From Cytidiella melzeri (lineage: Eukaryota > Basidiomycota > Agaricomycetes > Polyporales > Irpicaceae): a stretch of DNA of 64,000 bases. How positions within the stretch are numbered: position 1 is the stretch's first letter; each line of letters opens with the position of its first letter. Both the position numbers and the translations under genes were made by a program. The notes beneath the pieces were generated by a model, which made no database searches, was not told the DNA's origin, and saw only the letters and a program-made list of their open reading frames with translations. Positions 21,055 to 31,935 of this stretch are shown here, piece by piece. The stretch covers positions 1 to 64,000 of the forward strand of contig JABYQR010000185.1 in the NCBI GenBank assembly GCA_022592445.1, given 5' to 3'.

Positions 21055-24000
21055 CCGGACAAAATGGTGGCAAATATCAATGTGCTTCGATCGCGCGTGA
21101 AATTGTTGATCATGTGAAAAGGAGATAGCGGCAAGATTGTCTGTGGAGATCTGAATAGGAGTACTTGGTTTCCAGTCGAGTTCGGTGACAAGAGATTTCA
21201 GCCAAAGGGCTTCTTTGGCAGCGTGAGCTAGTGCGACATATTCGGCTTCCATCGTTGAAAGCGCAACTGTGTTCTGTTTCTTGGAACTCCAACTGACCAA
21301 GCCTTTTCCGATGAAGAAAGCGTACCCTGAGATTGATCGGCGATCAATGCGGGATTGGCCCCAATCTGCGTCACTGTAACCTGAGACGTTGAAGTCTTGA
21401 GCGGTGTCCTTGGAATAACAAATAGCATATGAGCGTGTACCCTTGAGGTAGCGTAGGACGTGTTTGACTGCGGTCCAATGAGTAGCAGTGTGGGCAACAT
21501 TGAATTGACTTAGCGTTTGGACGGCGAATGCGGTATCCGGACGAGTTCCTACGGCAGCGTACATCAAAGAACCAATAGCGGCCTGATACGGTATGTCTGT
21601 GAGGAGTTCTTCTCCATCAGAAGCGGGCGCCAGTACGACACTGGGATCAAGCGGGGTGGAAACGGCGTTACAGTTTTCCATACCAAAACGGGTAAGGATT
21701 GTATCCACATAACGTTCTTGAGAGATCGTGATGGCACGATCAGATGTTTGCGAGATTTGTATCCCGACGAAAAAAGATGCGCGACCTAAGTCTGTAATAG
21801 GAAAATGCGCGCGGATTTCGGCTTTAAGCCTATTTGCGACGGCGTCATTGGGTGCTCCTAGAAGGCAGTCGTCGACATGTGTTCCTAAGAGGACAACTTC
21901 TGTGCCTGATTTGTGGTAGTATAGGCACGGATTGGATTTGCATCTAGTGAAATGAAGTTTATTCACGACGACATAGTCGAGTTTGATTTTCCAGGCACGG
22001 GCTGTCATGGATGGCCTGACTAGCCCTTAATTTTCGCAATTTACCTCTTGTTTTATCTGTAAAACTCCGGGCTACAACCTAGTTTCAATTCTCTCTGCAT
22101 AAACTCCTTTGCACGTCTATTAAGCGCCCGTATCACGTGGCTTAGACGCTCCACACGGTCACATTACTTGCTACTACGTCACACTGGCATGTGACTTAGC
22201 TTAAGTAAGACCACATGGCTACAAGCACATGGCTCAGCCCATAGCTAGGGTTTGACGTCATAGATACCGTCCACCTGGGCTCCTTATTGTTCTTTCCCTA
22301 TTGTTCTCTTTATGGAAGGATGTTCTCACAGGTGTGGGAATGGAATACAATAGTTGGTCTCCTTTTAGATAGATTCTCTCACAGGTAGAGTTCTTGGCAA
22401 GGTCTAGACAATAGCTATTGTTCTCCTTTAGGTAGTTCTTTTGTTCTTCGTTCCCATGGCTTCTTGCAAAGCCTGCCCTCAACATGGTCTGTGCGCAGGT
22501 CCCTGAAGTCTATATAAGCAGCTACATGTACGCTCCTAGCCTCCATCTCGACCTCTTGGTCTTTACTGGGCTAGGTAAGCAAACCCCTCCTGTACTACAT
22601 AGCTAGTAGTACCCAATACTAACTTGGTCTTTACTGGGCTAGATATCTGTATAAGGTTTATAGCTGGTGAGAGCATTGTGCTATACGCCTGCCACCACCT
22701 AGTTTTCGTCTTCCACTCCGTGTCCCTAGTCGTTACGTCGAGCTCCGTCTCCGTGACACGGGCTGACTGCTTGAGTCCGTAAAGCGCCTTGAGCAGACGG
22801 AGCACGAGGTTGGTTCCGTCTTCAAAACCAGGAATTTGGCGCATGTAAATGGTCTCCTCCAGCGGAGAGTTGAGGTATGCGCCGATGACATCAATTTGAT
22901 GGAGGACTAACCCAAGTTGGCATGCGAGCGCAACTAGGGCGCGAAGTGTCTCGAGGCGAATGACGGGAGAATGAGTGTCGAAAAAATCTTGACCGGGAAT
23001 CTGCGAGAAGCCTTGTGCGACAAGTCTCGCCTTGTACTTGACAATATTCCCGTCAGCGTCACGTTTGATAGCAAAAACCCAGCGGCAGCCAACAGCCTTG
23101 CGGCCCGCAGGTAATGGTTCCATGACGTAGGTGTTTAGTCTGTCCAGTTGTTCTTTCTCTTTCTCCATTGCGGCTTTCCATTCGGCCCAGTTGGGGCGCG
23201 CTTTTGCCTCGTCCACAGTTCGGGGTACGTCCGAGGCTTCTGAGGTGAAACACCAGTTAGCCTGATCCTGAGCGGGCAACTGATCCCTTTCCAATTCAAT
23301 CTCCCCCTGACCCGACGGAGTGGTTTCGGCTGGAGCTTGAACTTTGCTCGCTCTCGCAACCTTGGCTTTCGGGGTTAATGCGCGAAGAGTCTTTTGCGTA
23401 CCGTCATTAAGTTTCATGTAATCAATTCGAGTAGTCGAACGAGTAGAACGACGTGGTTCAATAGTCTTAGCAATAGGTAGGACTGATTCAGACTTGCTTT
23501 CGGCCAGTGCCGGAGTTTGCTGATTAATTGCTGGCATTGGCTGTGTCTGCTCCCCCTCAAGGCTAGAATCGGTCTCGATGACCGGAGCGGGAAGACTGGC
23601 GCCTCGAGGAAAAATAACCTCCCTAGAGGTCAATACACTTCGGTTCTCAGGCACATAGTAGCGCCAGCCAGTCGTTCCCTCGCGTATCCCAACGAAGATA
23701 CGTTTGATGGACTGTGCGTTTAGTTTGGAAGTGCGCAAATTCAGACGCACCCAACATGGTGTCCCAAATGTGTGAATCGCAGATAGATCTGGTTTCTTTC
23801 CCCAGAATGCCTGATAAGGCGTGTAATTCTCCAAAGCTCGGGTCGGTGAGCAATTTTTGAGAAATGCGGCATAGGCCACGGCTTCCTCCCATAGAAACTT
23901 TGGGAGCCGGAAAGCGATCAACATGGCACGGGCATGTTCAATCAGCGTGCGATTAAGGCGCTCCAATATCCCATTCAGTTCAGGACTATAGGGAGTGGTG

Positions 24001-25667
24001 GGCTCGATCACAATTCCGCGTTAATTAGCGTATGTCTTTGTGCGTCCCAGGGTGTATTCCCTGGCGTTGTCAACACGAATAGCTTTGATGCGGCAACTCA
24101 ACTGATTTTCCAGCATGACGTCTAGCTCCTTAAATTTTTCGTGGGTTTCATCTCGGTCCTTCATGAATGCCACCCACGTGAAACGCGAAAAGAAATCGGT
24201 CCACGTGATGGTGTAGCGATGACCCTGAATGGATGTTACTGAGGTGGGGCCCCAGATATCGGAGAAGATTAGCTCCCCGATCGCGCTAACTTTTCGTGAT
24301 GTAACCTTTGCGAACGGAGCGCGGGAGTGCTTGGCTTGAATACATGATTTGCACGTGAAGTCCAATGACGATGAATTGTCGACTTCCATGCCGGTGGCTA
24401 GACCAGAGTCGTATAATGACTTCAATTGAGCCTTGTTGATGTGACCAAGCGCGCAGTGCCACTCATATCAAGAGCGGCTAGCAACGGCGGCTAATGCAAC
24501 GTTTCGGATCGGCTCGATCTGCATCTCATACAGGTTACCAGATTTAGTTCTGTGTCCAATAGTACGGGTGCCGTCTTTGATGATCAGCGTTTTGTTGCGT
24601 CCCTCGTATGATAGTCCAGCCGCGGTAAGTCGCCCAAGAGAAACAAGATTGTATTTCATCGACGGAGCAAAGATTGCATCCCTAAGGGTGACGGCCACAG
24701 GTCCCTTTTCGGCGATGAAGTTCACGCGGACGTTACCACGTCCGAGTGTGGGACAATTCCCGACACCGTGGATGAAACTAGCGCCTGGAGTGAAGTTTGT
24801 GAACAATGATCGATCATTCACTACATGTGAAGTTGATCCGGTATCACCAATCCAGGCAGCTTGGGAGACGAGTAAACACTCTTCTTCCTCCATTAGGAAG
24901 TTGTACTCATCAGGTTCTCCCTTTGGAGTTTCCTCGGCGGCAACGTTGGAATGTTCCTTCCGTCCATGCCCTTTCCCATGCTTCTTTCCATTACCGTCCT
25001 TCTTTTCCTTCTTTCCGGACTTCTGACCGTTTCCCTTCTTTTCCTCGTCCCGACACTCGGGCTTGATATGACCTTCTCGGCCACAGCCGTGGCAGAACAC
25101 ACCTTTCCTAAATTTAGATTTCTTCGGCCTGTTGGCGTATAACGCCGTATCAGAGGTTACGCGATCCTTTCGTCGTTCCTCTTCCTGTAGAATACGTCCT
25201 GTAAGATTTGCCGATGTAAGATTATTATCGAGCGTAATAGATGAGACAAGGGGGTCCCAAGATGATGGTAGCGCCGTCAAAATGACGGATGCTAATTCGT
25301 TATCGGAGATCTTGGTCTTCTGAATGAGGTTAATTTCCTGCCAGAGACCCTTGATCTTGCGAATTTCCTCTTCGAGACTTGCACCATCAGCTATGATGTA
25401 TCTAAAAAAGCGGCGGCGTAGAGTAATGAGAGCAACAGCTCCCTCGTTATTGAAAACATTGGACAGCGCATCAAACGCGTCCTTGGAAGTCTCGGCGGAG
25501 ACGACGTGCGCCATCATATTGTTTGATACTCGAAGGCGAATAATGGTAAGCGCCTTGTGATCCTTCTTTGTCCAATCGGCTTGCAAGGCTTTATCAGCCG
25601 GTTGTGTATTCTCACCATTGACGTACTCTAATAGTCCCATATCAGTGGTAATATTTGGACGCGCCAT
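21055..25667 (-). pseudogene. copia-2 gag-pol
   Basis: Starts at ATG 25667 (MARPNITTDMG). Gag carries the zinc knuckle CHGCGREGHIKPEC. The protease keeps its Asp (WIGDTGSTSHV). Integrase follows (TFKSCIQAKH-like zinc region written here as CKSCIQAKH; YTITWTDFFSRFTWV; YSPELNGILERLNR). RT has WVFAIKRDADGNI, LKALYGLKQSAR and, after the inserted LTR, THVDD in place of the usual YVDD. RNase H has YSDADWGQS and SWSSKKQ. In-frame stops are TGA at 24470-24468 and TAA near 24019. A 756-bp solo LTR splits LKQSAR from AWKIKLDYVV. The reading ends at HHFVRE, where copia-1 gag sequence takes over. Its sequence differs greatly from copia-1, so it is another family. Not functional as read. Confidence 0.88.
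22003..22758 (+). mobile_element. solo LTR (family B), copy 2, inside copia-2 RT
   Basis: 756 bp, TGTCATGGATGG...TCCGTGACA, flanked by a perfect TSD cgggc (21998-22002 and 22759-22763). Same family as 12191-12952. The bracketed candidate intron is 22575-22642: donor GTAAGC after repeat copy 22555-22574, branch TACTAAC at 22617-22623, second repeat copy ending CTAG at 22642. Confidence 0.92.
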
Positions 25668-25870
25668 GTAATATAATTATCGGCGCCTCGAAGTGGATCA
25701 ATACGATAGGATCCAGAGCCTTCGGTGGTAGAGGTTGACATAATGTCGGAGTGGGAAAATTTATGATGGGATGCGGCCTAAGGGTGTAATGCCGACGTAT
25801 TGTCGCCTGAATTCGAGAACGAGTGATCAAGTCAAGATCTTGAAGAGATAGAGTGTGCATTTCAGAGCTC

Positions 25871-25883
25871 GGGGCTCATAACC
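25871..25883 (-). other. copia-2 primer-binding site (tRNA-iMet half)
   Basis: On the minus strand this reads GGTTATGAGCCCC, three bases after the LTR end CATTACA. It is the same site as in copia-1, supporting half-tRNA priming in both families. Confidence 0.75.
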
Positions 25884-26133
25884 TATTGTAATGAGCAGGG
25901 CGAGTGCACACGAGATTGAGCGAATGAGATGATAAAATTGAAACTGAAACTATACATGATTTTTATATATTTTACCAAAAGCGGAAAGACAGAATAAAGT
26001 AATAAGTAGAAAGGTGGTGATTAAGTCATTATGAGCGGGTCTGCAGAATGAAGTGGAGAGCGGGATAATAGAAAGAAACTTATGCGCGTAGAATATAGGA
26101 ATACCGTAACGGAACGTACCAATACAAATAGAA

Positions 26134-27156
26134 ATGAAGAAACGGAAGCATACGGCGTTAGACGGAAAGCGCGGCCAATCGTTGATGAGCGCATTGGGGG
26201 TACCGCGGCATGCCCCGCGCAACGCATCAAAAGTCATCACGGTAAAACTGTCGAGTGGTACAGTTAATGTCTCTGAGATACCCAACGACCAACAGCTTCT
26301 CAGTACGTTCTCAATCGTCTACGAAGAGGCTAAGATGACAGGTCAACTCCCTCAAGACGCTCCTGGCGTCCTCTTTGTGCGGTGGATCAATAATGCCCTG
26401 CAACTACAATTCCGCTCTTCGCCCTGCGAAGGAACAGAGGCGGTCGTCGAATCGTTTTGGAGAGCATGTGTGGGCCTGAGCGGAGCCACCCCAATATGCT
26501 CCAAGTTCCGCTTCCGCAACGGTATACTTTACCGTCGCGTTCCATTCCCTGATCCGGCTAAAGCATCTTCGGACGAGTCTGTCCAACAGATCAAAAACGC
26601 CCTTTTGAGCCAATACGCTTGGGAGGGAGTCACTATGATTGGTAACCCCCGCATTCAGATTACCGAAGGGTCATCCTACGGAACTGTCTTTGCTGACTTC
26701 TACGATAGCTCGACTTCACGTTATATGCGACAGATAATGCGCCAGGTGGTGTACCTAAACGGGGCCACTTGCCGGGCTATCCAGGCGCACAACTTCCGAC
26801 CAGCAACCCCGCGCTGCGCGATCTGCCAGCGTTGGGGCCATCCGGCCGACATATGCCGCTCACAGGTAGTGAGATGCCCCATATGCGCACAGCCTCATGA
26901 CGAGCGCAATCACGAGCACCTGGCGCCCCTTGCGCCCACCAAGTGCTTCAACTGCGGTGAGCCGCACCGAGCTGACTCTGCTGATTGCTCCTTCTTCCAG
27001 CACCGCCGCGACCGCGAGTGGATTCAGAACCACCAACCCGCCACGCAGACGGCCCGTCAAGTACCACACATCGACTCCCGCCAGGTCCCACAGACCAGGC
27101 GAACTACCCGCATTGGCATGGGGCGACAAGGCCCCAGCCTCGGTAGAATGATATAG
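26134..27156 (+). CDS. LINE ORF1, zinc-knuckle protein with foreign 5' codons
   Basis: A 340-codon frame; only from 26200 on does it belong to the LINE. The first 22 codons, including the ATG at 26134, lie in the copia-2 LTR and its TSD. No ATG occurs in the LINE part until about 26334, so the LINE is probably 5'-truncated and its ORF1 was captured in frame by an upstream ATG. The C-terminal part has three zinc-knuckle-like clusters (CAICQRWGHPADIC; CPICAQPHDERNH; CFNCGEPHRADSADC), the usual RNA-binding module of LINE ORF1. The end (TAG, 27156) is ten bases before the ORF2 ATG, which suggests coupled re-initiation. ORF1 would coat element RNA in a cytoplasmic particle. Confidence 0.8.
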   Translation: MKKRKHTALDGKRGQSLMSALGVPRHAPRNASKVITVKLSSGTVNVSEIPNDQQLLSTFSIVYEEAKMTGQLPQDAPGVLFVRWINNALQLQFRSSPCEGTEAVVESFWRACVGLSGATPICSKFRFRNGILYRRVPFPDPAKASSDESVQQIKNALLSQYAWEGVTMIGNPRIQITEGSSYGTVFADFYDSSTSRYMRQIMRQVVYLNGATCRAIQAHNFRPATPRCAICQRWGHPADICRSQVVRCPICAQPHDERNHEHLAPLAPTKCFNCGEPHRADSADCSFFQHRRDREWIQNHQPATQTARQVPHIDSRQVPQTRRTTRIGMGRQGPSLGRMI

Positions 27157-30100
27157 TACTCCCAACATGACCACAGAAACACAGAACACTTTCAAGGTAA
27201 TCTCTTTTAATGCAAACCACACAGCTAATAATACTGCAGCGGTGCTGCAGCACTTTGTTCGAGCTGACGCCATTCTCATTCAAGAACCTTCGTACTCGGT
27301 TCTGAAACGAACCCCTTTTACTACCAACCCCCAGGGTGACGAATACTTTGGGACGCAAGCGCAGTCCGCGGACTGGCTTCTCCTCGAAGTCACTGACATC
27401 CGACAGGCTAGGGTAGCCTGCTATGTTAACCGCAGGTGGGCGGGATCCAACCCGCGCACACGTCACGATATAATTTCACATCCCCACCTTCTATGCTTCT
27501 CCCTCACCTTCAGCCACGAGGAACGTTTCTTTCTCAACATCTACAGCCATCCCGACACCCATGATGCCACTCACACTCTTCTCGCCACACACCGCCTCCC
27601 CGCATTTACTCTGGTAGCAGGCGACTTCAACCTTCATCACATGCTTTGGGAAACAGGACGCCGAGATGAGCGCCACGCACAAGACCTCATTGACTTCATG
27701 CCGGATATTGGTGTGTCCCTGCTGAACGCACCAGACATCCACACACACTTTCCGCATCGGCGCGGATTTGCGCCCTCGGTTATTGACCTCGCGTGGATTG
27801 ACTCTGCAATGATCAACCACCCACTCACGGCTCTTACAGTTGATGCCGACATGCGCATGGGGTCGGATCATGCCATCCTGGCCATTGACATCCCCACCGT
27901 TCCAGAGCACATTGCTTTCCCGCGCATCACTCCCAACTCGGACGCTGAGACTGAGTTCATCCTTAATATCCTGGACGCTGCACATTCGCGCGTCGATGAC
28001 TCTCTCTCCTCTTCCGAAGATCTCGAACAGTCGCTGACCCTCTTTTTCAATTCTATACAGGAAGCTTTTGATAAGCATGCAATCAAACCGCGCATCTCGA
28101 GCCACTCAAAACCATGGTGGAATGAGGAGTGTCGCGAAGCACTCAGGGTGTTCCGCCATTCGGGTTTACAGGAGGACCGTTGGGCCTTCTTTCGAGCAGT
28201 ACGAAAGGCCAAACGTCAGCATTTCGATAGTGTCATTGCTGACATGGCGGCGAAGAAACGCGTGTGGGACCTCACTGCCTGGACCAAACCACGTCCCATC
28301 TCGACGATGTCCCACATCAAGGGAAGCGACGGAACCACTTTCTCATCCTTTGACGAGTTCGTTACGGGGTGCTCTAATCAGTTCTACTCGGCTCAAGATC
28401 GCCCTGTCGACTTGTCCATTGTCGAAGTCCTCGAACAGCGGGACGAGCAACCCTTCCCCCCCTTCTCTCGACAGGAATTGAAGGAGTGCCTTGCAACAAC
28501 CTCTTCGCGCTCGGCACCAGGCCCAGACCACCTTACTTGGTCAATGATCAAGACCCTCGTGGCTGATCATGAAATTGAAGCGTATATCCTATCCGTATTC
28601 AATGCATGCATCACTAACAGTTTTTGGCCTTCACAGTTCAAATCGTCAATCACCGTCGTCATCCCGAAGCCCAAGAAGACGGACTACTCGGTGTTGAAGG
28701 CGTATCGCCCAATTGTCCTCCTGAGCTGCATGGGCAAGCTCATGGAAAAGATGATTGCCAATCGCATGCAATACGATTGCGTGCGTTTCCAACTCCTGCA
28801 CCCCTCGCAATGTGGAGGTGTCCGTCATCACTCAACAGACGACGCGGGCCTTCTCCTCGTGCATCACCTTCGGGCTGCTCGAGCGGCTGGCCTGCACTCA
28901 TCATGCCTCGCCATGGACATCGCGCAATTTTTCCCTTCTATAAACCATCAGTTACTGGTTGCCATTCTTCGACGACTAGGGTTCCACTCTTCGCTATGCG
29001 AATTTGTGGCCGCCTACCTCTCCAACCGCACCACCCAGTTTCGATGGGCAGAGAGACTGTCTGGCCCGGTGAATTGCACCGTTGGCGTAGGCCAGGGCTC
29101 ATGCCTTTCCCCCCCTTTCTCGGCGTTAGCTATTACACCCGCGCTCTTTGCCATCTCCAAACTTTTGCCCACTCCAAGTTCCATCCTCCGCCTTTTGCTC
29201 TTATTTTTCGTCGACGACGGCACCCTCGCCATTTCTTCCGACTCGCTTGGCACAAATGTTTTTATTCTAAAAAACCTTTACCTCCACATTACCAAAATCT
29301 TCGCTCGTATAGGCATTATTCTTGAATTAGACAAGCTCGAACTTGCCCACTTTCCCCTTCCCAGATACCATGGGCCTTTACCCTCCCTTTCCGTTTCCAT
29401 TGATAATTCTTCGGTAACTCTCCCTCCCAAACACGTTTGGCGTTACCTCGGCTTTTTCTTCGATTCTCAATTGAACTTCAAGTATCATGTACGCTTCTAT
29501 GCCACAAAGGCCCTCAGCACGGTACGAGGATACCCCATGCTGGGAAACTCCAACCGCGGCATCGCTCCGGCGCAAAAGCGCCTCCTGTACATCTCCTGCG
29601 TCCGCCCCATCCTCACATACGGCTTTCGTCTGTGGTTCAACCCCCGCAAACCCCAAAAGACTCTCATTTCATCCCTCTCACAAGCCCAGTCAGCTGCCGC
29701 AAGGTGGATCCTGGGCGCATTCCGCACATCCCCCACTGGTGGGATGGAGATCCTCGCCGGCCTCCTTCCGATTCGCCTCCACCTCCGAAAGATTTTCGAC
29801 ATATCCGTCCTTCGCACTCAATGCCTCCCCCCAAGTCATCTCGTCACCATCGCTGCCACTCCCAAATCGAACCGCAACACATCCCACTCCATCGGATTCC
29901 CCGTCCATAATGTTCTTCCTCACTCACACCTACCCCTCCAAATTCACCATCAAGCCGCCACACCCAACCTCGAACCTATCAGCCATTCGCACCCTGAACT
30001 ACAACCCGGAAATAGAGTAATAGATATTTTTGAGTCACGCATTTCTTTTAATCTTGACCATCCTAAGAAATCTTCTGACGCTTTCAAATCTTGGCTAGAA

Positions 30101-31170
30101 AATAAACAGTCATTCATAAGTCGTTTATCCACCTCCCCCTTAACCACTTTCGCCTTCTCGGATGGGTCAGCACGCACAGGAACTCCGGACGTTGCCGCCG
30201 CCGCATACCGCTTGTACGTTGGAAGGGCTCTTGTAGCTTCTATGGCATTCACGTACTCCAACGCCACGTCTTTCGACGCCGAACTCCTAGCCCTCGCCGC
30301 CTGCATCGCGCGTGGCATCAACATCACCACCACCGACCTCCACATTTTCTGCGATAGCGAATCTGCCATAACCACTCTCCTCAAAGTCGAACCGCACTCC
30401 GCGCAAGCCATATCCATCAGCATCACCAGCCGATTGCGCGCATGGTTCTCTCTGAATTCCGCAGCGCATCTTCATATTCATTGGTGCCCAGGACACGTGG
30501 GCATCGAGCAAAACGAGTCGGTGGACCAGCAGGCCCGAGCAGCACTGGCAAACCCCAACCCTATACCATTCACCTCGGTCGCATGGACCAGGAAAACAGC
30601 CAAGATTCGCGCAGCTGCGGCGTGGGCGAACATGTGCCAACAACCCGCATACCGCGGCCACAATTTCCTATGCGGACGACGACCGATCGCTCCCAACACC
30701 CACAAGGGTGGGAAGTTTCTCACTCGCTTCACCACCAACGCGTTGGTCGCTCGAGCAGCTCGAGCCATTCTAAATCACGCACCCACTGGAGAATACCGGT
30801 CTCGATTCTTTCCTACCGAAGCCACTCGCTGCGACCAATGCAACGTCTTACAATCGCGCATGCACATCCTAAACCAATGTACTCGGTATCGCCGGCCGCG
30901 ACGCAACTTCCTGGAGTTCCTCAAGAACTCCGCTGACCCTGACCCTGCTCTTTATTCCTTCTTACTTGAAAACCCTCTTGCATTTACATTCGAACACGCT
31001 CCCACCAATAATGAGCAGTCAATGATGTGGTAGTGTACATTCCTTGCGCGTTTCGCGCGTCTTGACATCTAAGTCTTCCTGTTACGCGTACGTTATTATG
31101 TGTATAGTTCTACGTTTTGTACCGTCCCTGGCTTCGCCGACGTTTAATATCATTGATTTAAAAAAAAAAA
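26198..31170 (+). mobile_element. non-LTR retrotransposon (LINE, Tad/I-like)
   Basis: Flanked by a 14-bp TSD, gatgagcgcattgg (26184-26197 and 31171-31184), with a poly-A tail (31160-31170) directly before the right copy. This proves target-primed insertion into the copia-2 LTR. It encodes a CCHC ORF1 and a 1,288-residue ORF2 with endonuclease, RT and RNase H. An AP-type endonuclease combined with an RNase H domain fits the Tad1/I group of LINEs known from fungi. The 5' end looks truncated. Confidence 0.93.
27167..31033 (+). CDS. LINE ORF2: AP endonuclease, reverse transcriptase, RNase H
   Basis: 1,288 uninterrupted codons from ATG 27167. Residues about 5-235 form an AP-like endonuclease (FKVISFNANH, QEPSYS, VAGDFNLHH and GSDHAIL near 231), which nicks the target. 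Residues about 490-760 are the reverse transcriptase (YRPIVLLSCMGKLMEKMI, AMDIAQFFPSINH, GQGSCLSPP and catalytic FVDD near 680). Residues about 993-1125 are RNase H (FSDGSA, FDAELLAL, FCDSESA, HVGIEQNESVDQQA), with acidic residues conserved. Near the end CDQCNVLQSRMHILNQC is a CCHC-like cluster. Every catalytic motif I can check is present, so this ORF could be active, although the 5' end of the element is probably missing. It would act in cis on its own RNA at chromosomal target sites. Confidence 0.93.
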   Translation: MTTETQNTFKVISFNANHTANNTAAVLQHFVRADAILIQEPSYSVLKRTPFTTNPQGDEYFGTQAQSADWLLLEVTDIRQARVACYVNRRWAGSNPRTRHDIISHPHLLCFSLTFSHEERFFLNIYSHPDTHDATHTLLATHRLPAFTLVAGDFNLHHMLWETGRRDERHAQDLIDFMPDIGVSLLNAPDIHTHFPHRRGFAPSVIDLAWIDSAMINHPLTALTVDADMRMGSDHAILAIDIPTVPEHIAFPRITPNSDAETEFILNILDAAHSRVDDSLSSSEDLEQSLTLFFNSIQEAFDKHAIKPRISSHSKPWWNEECREALRVFRHSGLQEDRWAFFRAVRKAKRQHFDSVIADMAAKKRVWDLTAWTKPRPISTMSHIKGSDGTTFSSFDEFVTGCSNQFYSAQDRPVDLSIVEVLEQRDEQPFPPFSRQELKECLATTSSRSAPGPDHLTWSMIKTLVADHEIEAYILSVFNACITNSFWPSQFKSSITVVIPKPKKTDYSVLKAYRPIVLLSCMGKLMEKMIANRMQYDCVRFQLLHPSQCGGVRHHSTDDAGLLLVHHLRAARAAGLHSSCLAMDIAQFFPSINHQLLVAILRRLGFHSSLCEFVAAYLSNRTTQFRWAERLSGPVNCTVGVGQGSCLSPPFSALAITPALFAISKLLPTPSSILRLLLLFFVDDGTLAISSDSLGTNVFILKNLYLHITKIFARIGIILELDKLELAHFPLPRYHGPLPSLSVSIDNSSVTLPPKHVWRYLGFFFDSQLNFKYHVRFYATKALSTVRGYPMLGNSNRGIAPAQKRLLYISCVRPILTYGFRLWFNPRKPQKTLISSLSQAQSAAARWILGAFRTSPTGGMEILAGLLPIRLHLRKIFDISVLRTQCLPPSHLVTIAATPKSNRNTSHSIGFPVHNVLPHSHLPLQIHHQAATPNLEPISHSHPELQPGNRVIDIFESRISFNLDHPKKSSDAFKSWLENKQSFISRLSTSPLTTFAFSDGSARTGTPDVAAAAYRLYVGRALVASMAFTYSNATSFDAELLALAACIARGINITTTDLHIFCDSESAITTLLKVEPHSAQAISISITSRLRAWFSLNSAAHLHIHWCPGHVGIEQNESVDQQARAALANPNPIPFTSVAWTRKTAKIRAAAAWANMCQQPAYRGHNFLCGRRPIAPNTHKGGKFLTRFTTNALVARAARAILNHAPTGEYRSRFFPTEATRCDQCNVLQSRMHILNQCTRYRRPRRNFLEFLKNSADPDPALYSFLLENPLAFTFEHAPTNNEQSMMW

Positions 31171-31213
31171 GATGAGCGCATTGGCGCATCACTCGGTGGA
31201 CCTTGGATTAACA

Positions 31214-31935
31214 ACAAGCGCCACAATATTTGTTGAGTTTGGTTGTCCGCGACTGTAGGAGGTCCAGGTGCGCTCATATCCGCCCGACATCGAATTCGCT
31301 TGGGAGTGTAGGTGTAACTATCTACAACCTGCCCAGACTTAATGAACTGGCTGTAATATTGTCACCGGCGCGTTCATACAGCGACTGGCCTCCAGCAACC
31401 GTGATTTGGAGGGACAGAGTACAGGAGAACAAACCGATCTCCATCGCTCTGTTTCCGCTGCAGCCTTCAGACCCATCAACGAGTTGTATTAAGTACTCAT
31501 GCTTCTTATTGTATTGTGCATGAAAGGTGTCTCTGACACCCTACCACCGCGGCCTATCGTTATTGGGATAGCTGTAAGGAAACAGCGAAAGAGCACGATT
31601 TACGCAGAACGCAGGTTGGAACAGATAATGTAGATGCTTTGAGAAGGTGGAAGGAGGAGGGGCATCATTAGAAGAACTGATCCAATTGCGCAGGGGATAT
31701 GTGGGTAACTCGTCGATATAGAGAATTGTGTGACTAAAACGCTAACCAAAGCTCATGTGCAGTTGCCAACAAAGTCCAGGTGCTACTGGTAGAAGTATAT
31801 CAATACCGTCCATAATGCGGAAAAGAGCTCATAATTGGTTAGGGCAGCAGACTCCAGAATCTGACAGTGTAGTTAGAGGTTTTGGGATGACGATATGAGA
31901 GCAGGCACCTACAAAAATAATCCTTACTGATTACT
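31214..31935. other. intergenic, no gene supported
   Basis: From the inferred copia-2 LTR edge to the stop codon of the membrane-protein gene. A 97-codon open stretch (31230-31523) has no recognisable domain and no start context. I see nothing else. Confidence 0.5.

Larger units (their letters stand above)
21055..31213 (-). mobile_element. Ty1/copia retrotransposon (copia-2), truncated and twice interrupted
   Basis: Reading right to left: an LTR (31213 to 25887, split by the LINE), primer site at 25883-25871, gag-protease (25667-24468), integrase, RT and RNase H, ending abruptly at 21055 inside the RNase H C-terminus. A solo LTR lies in RT (22003-22758). Removing that LTR and one TSD copy restores the RT frame exactly (761 nt). 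The 3' LTR is missing, so no TSD can be tested. Confidence 0.88.
25887..31213 (-). repeat. copia-2 LTR, split by the LINE
   Basis: The plus-strand left edge TGTAATGAGC is at 25887. Sequence runs to 26197, is interrupted by the LINE and resumes at 31185. The right edge is placed near ggattaaca (31213) from the TG/CA rule, giving about 340 bp without the LINE. Only one LTR remains, so the right edge is inferred. Confidence 0.6.

Noticed and set aside
31230..31523. 97-codon plus-strand frame after the LINE
   Set aside because: No domain, and it begins within about 20 bp of the inferred copia-2 LTR edge; likely chance.
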